Positions 14,470 through 33,193 of a stretch of DNA of 33,193 nucleotides are shown piece by piece. The position numbers and the translations under genes were made by a program. The stretch's first letter is position 1. Every line of letters begins with the position of its first letter. This DNA comes from Blastococcus sp. (GTDB taxonomy: Bacteria; Actinomycetota; Actinomycetes; Mycobacteriales; Geodermatophilaceae). The notes below the pieces were generated by a model. The model was not told where the DNA came from, did no database searches, and saw only the letters and a program-made list of their open reading frames with translations. Location of the stretch: contig JAOPWJ010000159.1 of assembly GCA_025965715.1 (NCBI GenBank), forward strand, positions 1-33,193. Direction: 5' to 3'.

Positions 14470-14650
14470 GGGCGGGAGGCACTCCTCGGCGATCTCGGCC
14501 AGGACGCACTGCACGTGCGACTGAGCCGGGGTCGTCGCCGTAAATGGCGCGCGGCATCTGCTGCATGAGCAGACACTCGAACCAGATCCCGGCGCCGGAG
14601 CTCGAGCAGTACTCGTGGATGGTGAGCGTGACGCGCTTTTCCGCATTCAA
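14470..14650 (-). pseudogene. Frameshifted small ORF of unknown family
   Basis: The minus strand here has coding character broken by a frame change. From about 14640 it reads 'VTLTIHEYCSSSGAGIWFEC' and 'LLMQQMPRAIYGDDPG' with G/C-rich third positions. Near 14520-14535 that frame decays into arginine-rich sequence, while the next frame continues well with 'QSHVQCVLAEIAEECLPP'. Joined, they give a plausible 60-residue domain with three cysteines. A TTG at 14650 is the only nearby start and has no good ribosome binding site. I do not recognise the family. It could be a degraded gene, a sequencing error or, least likely, programmed frameshifting. The rest of the gap 14251-14940 shows nothing else beyond the hairpin listed. 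Confidence 0.45.
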
Positions 14651-14940
14651 GGAGTGCCACCGCGGCCTGCCGTACGGCGTGGACACTCGGTGACAGAACG
14701 TAGAGAGCCGCCGGGATCGTCGCGGCCCAGTCGATGCCCACGTCGGGTCGCAGGGCGACCGAGCCGCCGACCCGGGCAGCCGACGCGAGCAGCACGTCCG
14801 AGCAGCCGGACCGAGCGGCCGGACCGACAGCTCCTGGCGGCCGATGGGCCTCGTGCCCGAGGGCTGGCGCGGAGGTGCCGGACGGCAACGTGGCGGTGGA
14901 CGGCGAGTTCCCGGATCGACGAGCGTGGCCGTGAGAGAAG

Positions 14941-15648
14941 GTGCCCGTAACCGTGAAACACACGAAACAGACGGGTAAGGCACCTCGGGGGACGGCAGAT
15001 GTCCCGCCATCGCCCGGGGGGACGCCCGCCCCGGACGGACGCCGCTCGCGATGGACCGAGCACCGGCGGGCCCGCCGGGAGGAGCTGACGGCGGCCGGGG
15101 TGGAGGCGGTGCGCCTCGCCGGACCGGAGTTCGCCGTCGACGACGTCGCCCGCAGCGCCGGCGTCTCCAAGACAGTCATCTACCGCTACTTCAGCGACAA
15201 GGACGAGCTCGTCGACGCCGTCCTCGAGCGGATCTCGGCCGTCGTCCTGCTGCCCCGGCTGCTGGGCGAGCTGGCCCGCGACCACCGTGACGACCGCGCC
15301 CGGCTGTACGCCGTCATCGCCGCCTTCGTCGCCATCATCGAGGACGAGCCGGCGCTCTACCGCTTCGCCTACGCCCACGTCGGCCGTTCGGGGCGGACCG
15401 ACCTGGTGGCCGCCACCGAGCGGCAGATCGCCGACGCGCTGGGCACCGCCATGGCCGAGCGTCTGGCCGAGGCCGGCCGGCCGACGGCGGCGGCCATGAC
15501 ATGGGCGTACGGCGTCGTCGGCATGGTGCAGCTGGCAGCGCACTGGTGGTCCGGCGCGCGCACCGTGCCGGCACCCGAGCTGGTCGAGCAGCTCACCGCC
15601 CTCGCCCACGCTGGCCTGGGTGCACTGCTGCCGCCGGCCAAGCCCTGA
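14941..15648 (+). CDS. TetR/AcrR-family transcriptional regulator
   Basis: 235 aa from GTG 14941, directly after GAGAGAAG; GTG 14953 is another possible start. A disordered, proline-rich N-terminal 40 residues precede the TetR helix-turn-helix at about 46-95: 'WTEHRRARREELTAAGVEAV', 'EFAVDDVARSAGVSKTVIYR', 'YFSDKDELVDAVLERI'. The all-helical C-terminal ligand domain follows ('VVGMVQLAAHWWSGARTVP'). The early coding region contains GTGAAACACACGAAACAG, with GAAACA twice nine bases apart, AT-richer than its surroundings, which may be its own operator. The effector is unknown. It is convergent with the EamA gene, and no obvious target operon is adjacent. Confidence 0.92.
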   Translation: MPVTVKHTKQTGKAPRGTADVPPSPGGTPAPDGRRSRWTEHRRARREELTAAGVEAVRLAGPEFAVDDVARSAGVSKTVIYRYFSDKDELVDAVLERISAVVLLPRLLGELARDHRDDRARLYAVIAAFVAIIEDEPALYRFAYAHVGRSGRTDLVAATERQIADALGTAMAERLAEAGRPTAAAMTWAYGVVGMVQLAAHWWSGARTVPAPELVEQLTALAHAGLGALLPPAKP

Positions 15649-15701
15649 GGACGACGCTCCGAGCGTCGACCAGGGCGGCGACAGCTCGGAGGGCGACGTC
15701 A

Positions 15702-15729
15702 CCGCACCGTCGAGTCCTGGACGGTGCGG
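15702..15729. terminator. Bidirectional terminator hairpin between convergent genes
   Basis: CCGCACCGTC (15702-15711) and GACGGTGCGG (15720-15729) form a perfect 10-bp stem with an 8-nt loop, in the 96-bp gap between the convergent TetR (+) and EamA (-) genes. There is no U-run on either side, but position and stem quality support termination in both directions. Confidence 0.6.
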
Positions 15730-15744
15730 CCGGCTGACCCTGGC

Positions 15745-20257
<4,513 letters not shown>

Positions 20258-20311
20258 GGAACTCGTGCCGCTCACGCCTCGCACGCTCGCCGTGAGCCTC
20301 CGGACGAGGCC

Positions 20312-21118
20312 ATGACCGCGCTCAGCGGGCAGGTCGCCCTGGTCACCGGGGCGTCCACGGGTATCGGACGGCATCTGGTCGCGGGGCTGGCCGCCCGCGG
20401 CATGGCGGTCGCCGGCCTGGCGCGCGGCGAGGACCGGCTGCGGACGGCGATGGACGAGGTGGCTGCCGCCACCGGCGCCCGCACGCTGGCGGTGGCCGCG
20501 GACGTGACCGACCGTGAGTCGGTGCAGGACGCCGTGGCCCGGGTCGTCGCCGAGCTCGGGCAGGTCGACCTGCTGGTCAACAACGCGGGCCTGCTCGATC
20601 CCGCGGAAGAGCCGCTGTGGGAGGCCGACCCCGACCAGTGGTGGCAGGTCGTGTCCAGCCATCTGCTCGGGCCTTTCCTGCTGTGCCGCACCGTCGTGCC
20701 GTGGATGGTCCTGCGCAACCGGGGCCGGATCGTCAACATCGCCAGTGGCCAGAGCCTGCGGGTGCGGCCGGAGTTCTCCGCCTACGGCGTCGGCAAGACG
20801 GGGCTGATGCGCATCACCGAGGCGCTGGCCGGTGCGCTCGACGGCTCGGACGTGCACGCCTTCGACCTCTCGCCGGGTGTCGTGGAGACGGACATGACGC
20901 GGTCCATGAGCATGTGGAAGGGCTTCACCGACTGGACGCCACCCGAGCGGGTGGTGGAGTTCGTCGCGGCGATCGCCGGCGGCGAGCTCGATCAGTGGTC
21001 GGGCCGATTCATGAGGGTGGGGGCCGACGACCCGGGAACCCTGGCCGGCATGACCCTCGAGGACGACGCCCGCCGGTTACGCCTTCGCCCGTACGGGGAC
21101 GACGACCCGCTCGCCTGA
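20312..21118 (+). CDS. Short-chain dehydrogenase/reductase (SDR)
   Basis: 268 aa. A classical SDR: NAD(P)-binding 'VALVTGASTGIGRHLVAGLA' (residues about 9-28), 'DLLVNNAGLLDP' (about 87-98), catalytic serine region 'GRIVNIASGQSL' and 'SAYGVGKTGLMR' with the Y-x-x-x-K pair. The C-terminal 'DLSPGVVETDMTRSM' is the usual substrate-loop lead. The substrate is unknown. It follows pheT by 54 bp on the same strand and may be cotranscribed, but it has no functional link to tRNA charging. A strong hairpin follows its stop codon. Confidence 0.93.
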   Translation: MTALSGQVALVTGASTGIGRHLVAGLAARGMAVAGLARGEDRLRTAMDEVAAATGARTLAVAADVTDRESVQDAVARVVAELGQVDLLVNNAGLLDPAEEPLWEADPDQWWQVVSSHLLGPFLLCRTVVPWMVLRNRGRIVNIASGQSLRVRPEFSAYGVGKTGLMRITEALAGALDGSDVHAFDLSPGVVETDMTRSMSMWKGFTDWTPPERVVEFVAAIAGGELDQWSGRFMRVGADDPGTLAGMTLEDDARRLRLRPYGDDDPLA

Positions 21119-21134
21119 CCGTCGGCACGTGCCA

Positions 21135-21166
21135 CGCGGGGCCTGACCTCGGTCGAGGGCCTCGCG
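21135..21166. terminator. Bidirectional terminator hairpin
   Basis: CGCGGGGCC (21135-21143) pairs with GGCCTCGCG (21158-21166), nine pairs including one G-U, with a 14-nt loop. It sits in the 80-bp gap between the convergent SDR (+) and lipid-kinase-like (-) genes. No U-run. Confidence 0.55.
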
Positions 21167-21198
21167 GGGCCCCCTCATCCTCGGCCTTGAGTGCTGGG

Positions 21199-22080
21199 TC
21201 AGAAGATCGTGGCGAGGGCCCCGGGCGCGATGTCGACGGCGACCGGGGTGTCCGCGTCCAGCTCCATCAGCTCACCGTCCAACTGCAGGGGCATGGGCGC
21301 GAGAGTCGTGAAACCGTAGTGGGTAGCCGACGGTTGCGGGCCGAGGCCACGGGTGACCGCCCGCACCGCGGTCCCCAGAACCCGGAGCTTGCCGGTACGG
21401 CGCTGGGTGATCACCTCGAAGCGGCCGTCGTCCGGACGACCGTCTTCGCTCAGGCTCGCGTACTTGGCCATCTCGCCGATGTTGGCGAAGACGAGGCTGT
21501 CGATACTGCGCCGCCGCCCGTCCTCCAGCCTGATGGGAAAGGGGCGGAAACGCGAGAACGCCCGCACTGTCGCCAGGATCTCCTTCCACGAGCCCTTGCC
21601 GCCCTTCTCCAGGTCGACGGCGACGACGGGGGTCAGACCGAGGCCGATGTAGGAGTGCGCGTACCGGATCCGGGCCGCGGGCTCCGTGCCGACGGTCAGC
21701 CGGAGCAGGTCGATCCGGCGGACGTCGCCGGCCACGATCGCGTCGACCAGCGGCCGTTCGCGGGTGACCCTGCGGTGGTCGTTAGCGTTCCCGGCGGCAC
21801 GCACCGCGCAGACGGCCCGGTCGTTGCCCGACTGCATGACCCCGTCGACGACCTCGTTGTAGCCGCCGTCCCCGCTCACCGAGACGAGCAGGGGGCGGCC
21901 TGTGGCGGCGGCGTCCCGGGCCAGTTCCCGGGCGTGCCCTGCGTGCTGGGTGGGGCTGAGCTCCAGCGGCACCGCGGGCAGCCGGTGCGCCAACTCGTTG
22001 CGGAGTTGCTCGGCCGATCGGGGTGCGTCGCCGGTGCTCTGCGGATTGAAGATGATCACGATCCGATCGAACGGGTCCAT
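21199..22080 (-). CDS. Diacylglycerol/sphingosine-kinase-family protein
   Basis: 293 aa from ATG 22080 ('MDPFDRIVIIFNPQSTGDAP'); the track's earlier start (22200) runs into the argC promoter. The DAGK catalytic fold is seen in 'IIFNPQSTG', then 'LLVSVSGDGGYNEVVDGVMQ', then 'AAGNANDHRR'. The nucleotide-binding signature is usually GGDGTxNEV; here it reads SGDGGYNEV, with first Gly to Ser and Thr to Gly. A C-terminal beta-sandwich follows ('PMPLQLDGELMELDADTPVA'). The family phosphorylates lipid hydroxyls at the inner membrane face. The substitutions may alter the nucleotide or lipid used, or mark a subfamily. It is divergent from argC. Confidence 0.88.
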   Translation of the reverse strand: MDPFDRIVIIFNPQSTGDAPRSAEQLRNELAHRLPAVPLELSPTQHAGHARELARDAAATGRPLLVSVSGDGGYNEVVDGVMQSGNDRAVCAVRAAGNANDHRRVTRERPLVDAIVAGDVRRIDLLRLTVGTEPAARIRYAHSYIGLGLTPVVAVDLEKGGKGSWKEILATVRAFSRFRPFPIRLEDGRRRSIDSLVFANIGEMAKYASLSEDGRPDDGRFEVITQRRTGKLRVLGTAVRAVTRGLGPQPSATHYGFTTLAPMPLQLDGELMELDADTPVAVDIAPGALATIF

Positions 22081-22195
22081 GCGCCGTCTCTTGCCCCATC
22101 TCCCGCCGGCGCACGCGGCCGGTGAGGGGCCTTCCCTCGGGGCCGACGAGACCCACCGGGCGACATCGGGCCGACGATGCCGCGGTAATGAGCCA

Positions 22196-23287
<1,092 letters not shown>

Positions 23288-23291
<4 letters not shown>

Positions 23292-24439
23292 CCGTCACCG
23301 CACCCAAGGGGTTCTCCGCCGCCGGTGTCGCGGCCGGCCTCAAGTCCAGCGGTGACCTCGACGTGGCCGTCGTGCTCAACCACGGTCCGGACGACGCCGC
23401 CGCGGCCGTCTTCACCACCAACCGCTTTCCGGCCGCGCCGGTGCTGTGGAGCCGCCAGGTGCTGGCCGGTGACCGTGCTCGGGCGGTCGTCCTCAACTCC
23501 GGGGGCGCGAACGCCTGCACCGGGCCGGAGGGGTTCGGCGACACCCACGCCACCGCCGAGCACGCCGCCGCCGCCATGGAGATCGGCGCCATCGACATCG
23601 CGGTGGCCTCCACCGGCCTGATCGGCGTCCGGCTGCCCATGGACAAGCTCACCGCCGGCATCACGGCCGCGGTGGCGGCGCTCAGTCAGGACGGCGGCCC
23701 CGACGCCGCCCGCGCGATCATGACCACCGACTCGGTGCCCAAGACGACCGTTCAGCAGCGGGACGGCTGGTGCATCGGCGGCATGGCGAAGGGCGCCGGC
23801 ATGCTCGCCCCGAGCCTGGCGACGATGCTCGTCGTCCTCACGACCGACGCCGTCGTGCCCACCGACGTGCTCGGCGCCGCGTTGAAACAGGCAACGGCCG
23901 TCAGCTTCGAGCGGGTCGACTCCGACGGCTGCCTGTCGACCAACGACACGGTGATCGTCCTGTCCAGCGGCGCCAGCGGGGTCTCACCGAGCGCCGAGGC
24001 GTTCACCGAGGCGCTCACCGCGGCCGCCACCGACCTGGCCATGCAACTGCTGGCCGACGCGGAGGGCTCGACCAAGGACATCGCGATCACCGTCCGCAAC
24101 GCCGCCAGCGTCGCGGACGCCCTGACCGCCGGCCGGGCCTGTGCCCGGAACAACCTCCTGAAGACGGCGCTGTTCGGCAGCGACCCCAACTGGGGCCGGG
24201 TCCTTGCCGCGATCGGCACCACGGACGCCGCGTTCGAGGCCGACCAGGTCGACGTCACCATCAACGGGGTCACCGTCTGCCGGGGCGGCTCGATCGGCGA
24301 CCCCCGCGAGGGCGTCGACCTCACCGGTCGCGAGATCACCATCGACGTCGACCTGAACGCCGGTAGCGAGCAGGCGACGATCTGGACGAACGACCTGTCC
24401 GTCGCTTACGTGCACGAGAATTCGGCGTACTCCACATGA
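23288..24439 (+). CDS. argJ: Bifunctional ornithine acetyltransferase / N-acetylglutamate synthase
   Basis: 383 aa from GTG 23288, with GAGGA six bases upstream. It moves the acetyl group from N-acetylornithine to glutamate, recycling it, and may also use acetyl-CoA. It is made as a precursor that cuts itself before the nucleophilic threonine in '[20 protein letters not shown]' (the A-T bond, about residue 180). Other family marks are '[20 protein letters not shown]', '[15 protein letters not shown]' and '[18 protein letters not shown]'. The C-terminus 'HENSAYST' is typical. It overlaps argB by 4 bp. Confidence 0.98.
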
Positions 24440-24489
24440 GCACCGCCCAGGACCCGGCGCCCATGAGCACCGCCCAGGATCCGACCCCG
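24436..24489 (+). repeat. 27-bp tandem duplication at the argB start
   Basis: Two 27-bp units (24436-24462 and 24463-24489) match at 23 of 27 positions, the first 17 bases being identical. Each begins with ATG, so the start codon itself is duplicated in frame. Confidence 0.85.
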
Positions 24490-25454
24490 CCGGACGTCGC
24501 CGTCGACGAGATGCCGCCGCGCAGGAAGGTCGGCACCAGTCGGGTCATGCGCACGCACGACCCGGAGGGCGACGCGGCGAAGGTCGCCGTCCTCACCGGC
24601 GCCCTGCCGTGGCTGCGCGAGTTCCACGGCAACGTCGTCGTGGTGAAGTACGGCGGCCACGCCATGGTCGACGACGAGTGCCGCCGCGCCTTCGCCGAGG
24701 ACATGGTGTTCCTGCGGACCTGCGGCATCCTTCCGGTCGTCGTGCACGGGGGCGGTCCGCAGGTCAGCGCCATGCTGTCGCGGCTGGGCATCCCCACCGA
24801 GTTCCGGGGCGGCCTGCGGGTCACCACCGAGCAGACGATCGGTGTCGTCCGCATGGTTCTGGTCGGCCAGGTCGGGCCGGAGGTCGTCGGCCTGATCAAC
24901 GAGCACGGCGGCCGCGCCGTCGGACTCTCCGGTGAGGACGGCGGACTGTTCACCGCCGCCCGCACCCACGCGCTGGTGGACGGCAAGCCGGTCGACGTGG
25001 GCCTGGTCGGTGACGTCGTCGCCGTCGACCCGTCGCCGGTGACCGCGCTCCTGGAGGCCGGGCACATCCCGGTGATCTCCACCGTCGGTCCCGACGCGGA
25101 CGGTCAGCTGCACAACCTCAACGCCGACACCGCCGCCGCGGCGCTGGCCGTCGCGCTCGGTGCGGTGAAGCTCGTCGTCCTCACCGACGTCGAAGGTCTC
25201 TACGCCGACTGGCCCGACCGCGACTCCCTGGTCGAGCAGATCGACGCCCGTGAGCTGGCTGGGATCCTGCCCACGCTGGACTCCGGGATGGTGCCGAAGA
25301 TGGCCGCCTGCCTGCGGGCGGTGCAGGGCGGGGTGACGCGCGCGACCGTGGTCGACGGGCGCCTCCCGCATGCCTTGCTGCTGGAGATGTTCACCACCGA
25401 AGGCACCGGGACGATGGTCGTCCCGGCCGACAAGAAAGAGGAGGGCACAGCACC

Positions 25455-25458
<4 letters not shown>
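24436..25458 (+). CDS. argB: Acetylglutamate kinase
   Basis: 340 aa. It phosphorylates N-acetylglutamate, usually the arginine-inhibited step. Amino-acid-kinase fold: '[20 protein letters not shown]' (about 67-86), '[16 protein letters not shown]', '[20 protein letters not shown]', '[12 protein letters not shown]'. It is longer at the N-terminus than the usual 290-300 aa: about 45 extra residues, beginning with the tandem duplication [21 protein letters not shown] 24436 overlaps the argJ stop (ATGA), while ATG 24463 is a second possible start at the duplicate. Helix-forming N-terminal extensions help arginine-sensitive versions form hexamers; whether this one does is unknown. Confidence 0.97.
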
Positions 25459-31493
<6,035 letters not shown>

Positions 31494-31497
<4 letters not shown>

Positions 31498-32783
31498 CGG
31501 AAGACGTGATCGACGAGCTGCACCGCCGCGGCCTGATCGCCCAGAGCACCGACGAGGCCGCGCTGCGCGGGCACCTCGCGGAGGGGCCGGTCACCTACTA
31601 CTGCGGTTTCGACCCGACCGCACCCAGCCTGCACGTCGGCAGTCTCCTGCAGTTCATGGTGCTGCGGGCGCTGCAGCGAGGGGGTCACCAGCCCGTCGTG
31701 CTGGTCGGTGGGGCCACCGGGCTGATCGGTGATCCGCGGCCGACGGCGGAGCGCCAGCTCAACGACCCGGCGACCGTTGCCGCGTGGGTCGACAGCATCC
31801 GCCGCCAGGTGGCGCCATTCCTCGAGTTGCCGGCCGAGGCGGACGGTCTGAAGGGGCCGGTCTACGTCGACAACCTCGACTGGACGGCGCCGCTGAGCGC
31901 GATCGACTTCCTGCGCGATCTGGGCAAGCACTTCCGGGTCAGCCGGATGCTGGCCAAGGAGGCGGTATCGGCGCGGCTGAATTCCGAGGCCGGCATCAGC
32001 TACACCGAGTTCAGCTACCAGATTCTGCAGGCCAACGACTTCCGGGAGCTCTTCCGCCGCAACGGGGTGACGCTGCAGACCGGCGGCTCGGACCAGTGGG
32101 GCAACCTCACCGCGGGCATCGACCTTGTCCGGCGTACCGAGGGCGCGTCCGTGCACGCGCTGTCGACGCCGCTGGTCACCAAGGCCGACGGCACCAAGTT
32201 CGGCAAGTCGGAGTCCGGCACGGTCTGGCTGGACCCGTCACTGACCTCGCCGTATGCGTTCTTCCAGTTCTGGCTCAACGCCGGGGACGCCGACGCGCGT
32301 ACCTGGCTGCCGCTGTTCTCGGAACGGCCGGCCGAGGAACTCGAGGCGCTGATCGCCGAGAGCATCGAGCGGCCCGCGGCCCGGACGGCGCAGCGAGTCC
32401 TCGCCGAGGACCTCACGCTGCTCGTCCACGGGCCCGAGGAACTCCGCCAGGCCGAGGCTGCCGGACGCGCCCTGTTCGGCCGTGACGAACTCGGCGCCCT
32501 GGGGGCCGACGTCCTGGGTGCCGCGCTCAGGGAGGCCGGCAGCGTCTCCGTGGACGGCGACGTCCCGACGATCGCCCAGCTGCTGCAGCTCACCGGGCTC
32601 GCGGGCAGTCTGTCCGAGGCGCGACGCACGGTGAAGGAAGGCGGCGCGTACCTCAACAACGAGCGGGTCACCGATGCCGACGCCGTGCCAGCCGGCGACG
32701 CATGGCTGCCCGGCGGGTGGCTGGTGCTGCGACGGGGCAAGCGGGCAGTGGCGGGCGTCCTGCGGGTGGGACCCACGGCCTGA
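31494..32783 (+). CDS. tyrS: Tyrosine--tRNA ligase
   Basis: 429 aa from GTG 31494 (GTGA overlap with the glycosylase stop). It charges tRNA-Tyr. Class I synthetase: the HIGH-type motif is 'DPTAPSLHVGSLLQFMVLRA', the tyrosine pocket 'SYQILQANDFRELFRRNG' and 'LQTGGSDQWGNLTAGIDLVR', and the KMSKS equivalent 'ADGTKFGKSESGTVWLD'. The C-terminal S4 RNA-binding domain is 'SLSEARRTVKEGGAYLNNER'. The same mpg-tyrS order is known in Mycobacterium. It may be read from the arg operon. The rRNA promoter begins about 80 bp after its stop. Confidence 0.98.
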
Positions 32784-32861
32784 CCAGCGCGACCTCCTGG
32801 GGTGTGTCGGGCACGTGTCGAAGGCGTGCCGCACGGGTGTCGCGGGTCACGCACCAACGGT

Positions 32862-32890
32862 TTGACACCGCCCCCGGACGGCCGTAACTT
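32862..32890 (+). promoter_or_regulatory. Strong housekeeping-sigma promoter of the rRNA operon
   Basis: TTGACA (32862-32867) and TAACTT (32885-32890) are separated by exactly 17 bp, the best promoter match in the window. It lies about 280 bp upstream of the 16S gene, the usual place for rrn P1. A second promoter closer to 16S was not evident. Confidence 0.82.
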
Positions 32891-33166
32891 TCTCTTTGCG
32901 CCGCGCGAGACCCCGTCTGGGGCCCGGCGGGAAGATCCTGCGGGACCTGACCGTTGTGCGGCGTACAACGAGAGATCGCCTCAGACGAGGGCCTTCACGG
33001 GCCGGGTTCTGGGCGCGTCCGCTCCTTGAGAACTCAACAGCGTGCCGAAAGTCAGTGCCAAGTAACAAATCCCCCTTGGCCTGGTCCTTTGTGGATTGGG
33101 TCATTGGGTTCCTTTGGTTGATTGAACGAGAGTGCCAACTCTCGGTCTCAGCTGCGATCAAATCAT
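32891..33166 (+). ncRNA. Pre-16S leader of the rRNA operon
   Basis: Transcribed leader between the promoter and 16S. It carries 'CTTGAGAACTCAACAGCGTG' (about 33026-33045), a conserved actinobacterial rrn-leader element, then an AT-richer stretch and a perfect hairpin CGAGAGT-GCCA-ACTCTCG (33127-33144). These parts support antitermination and pairing with the 16S 3' flank for RNase III processing, by analogy with known rrn leaders. Confidence 0.7.
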
Positions 33167-33167
33167 C

Positions 33168-33193
33168 TACGGAGAGTTTGATCCTGGCTCAGG
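33168..33193 (+). rRNA. rrs: 16S ribosomal RNA, 5' end (runs off window)
   Basis: The window ends in TACGGAGAGTTTGATCCTGG plus CTCAGG; AGAGTTTGATCCTGGCTCAG is the universal 5' end of bacterial 16S rRNA (27F site). The exact mature 5' base is estimated to within a few nucleotides. Confidence 0.96.

Noticed and set aside
14941-14975. GAAACA direct repeat at the TetR start as a defined operator
   Set aside because: Not palindromic as TetR sites usually are; mentioned in the gene entry only.

Overview
The window comes from a high-GC actinobacterium. GC-rich codon use, frequent GTG starts, the gene order infC-rpmI-rplT-(SpoU methylase)...pheST...argCJBDFRGH...mpg-tyrS (similar to Mycobacterium and other Actinomycetota) and the pre-16S leader 'CTTGAGAACTCAACAG' all fit. 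A member of the Geodermatophilaceae (Blastococcus/Modestobacter/Geodermatophilus type) is my best guess; this is inference, not a database result.

Left third (1-11.7 kb) is accessory or regulatory in character. It holds the N-terminal part of a GNAT acetyltransferase (minus, cut by the window edge), a small secreted protein, and a heavily frameshifted remnant of a molybdopterin assimilatory nitrate reductase. Next is a divergent pair, an XRE-cupin regulator against a CPYC flavoprotein overlapping a SAM methyltransferase, with a repeat-rich shared intergenic region. These are followed by an unrecognised 263-aa protein, a second GNAT, a HemD-like protein fused to a winged-helix domain, a coupled GAF-SpoIIE phosphatase / GAF-ANTAR antiterminator pair, a P-loop uridine-kinase-like protein overlapping a metallo-beta-lactamase-fold hydrolase, and a membrane protein with a PH-like domain.

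Middle (11.7-22.1 kb) is translation housekeeping: the infC-rpmI-rplT operon with a long leader carrying a possible short upstream ORF that runs into a terminator-like hairpin, and with an ATC start codon for infC; a SpoU-family RNA methyltransferase; a gap with a frameshifted small ORF remnant; TetR; an EamA transporter; pheS-pheT; an SDR; and a diacylglycerol-kinase-like protein.

Right third (22.2-33.2 kb) is the complete arginine pathway argC-J-B-D-F-R-G-H as one tightly overlapping operon. It starts from a predicted leaderless promoter whose -10 hexamer sits inside an ARG-box-like site, so its own product ArgR can plausibly repress it. It continues into a 3-methyladenine-DNA-glycosylase gene and tyrS. 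After tyrS a consensus promoter (TTGACA-17-TAACTT) and a structured leader drive a ribosomal RNA operon, of which only the first bases of 16S rRNA are in the window.

The best candidates for something undescribed are small or regulatory: the uORF/attenuator ahead of infC, the 10-codon mini-ORF linking argC to argJ, the TTGCC operator array beside a GliT-like flavoprotein/methyltransferase pair, and the two decayed genes. I see no CRISPR array, tRNA, insertion sequence or prophage.
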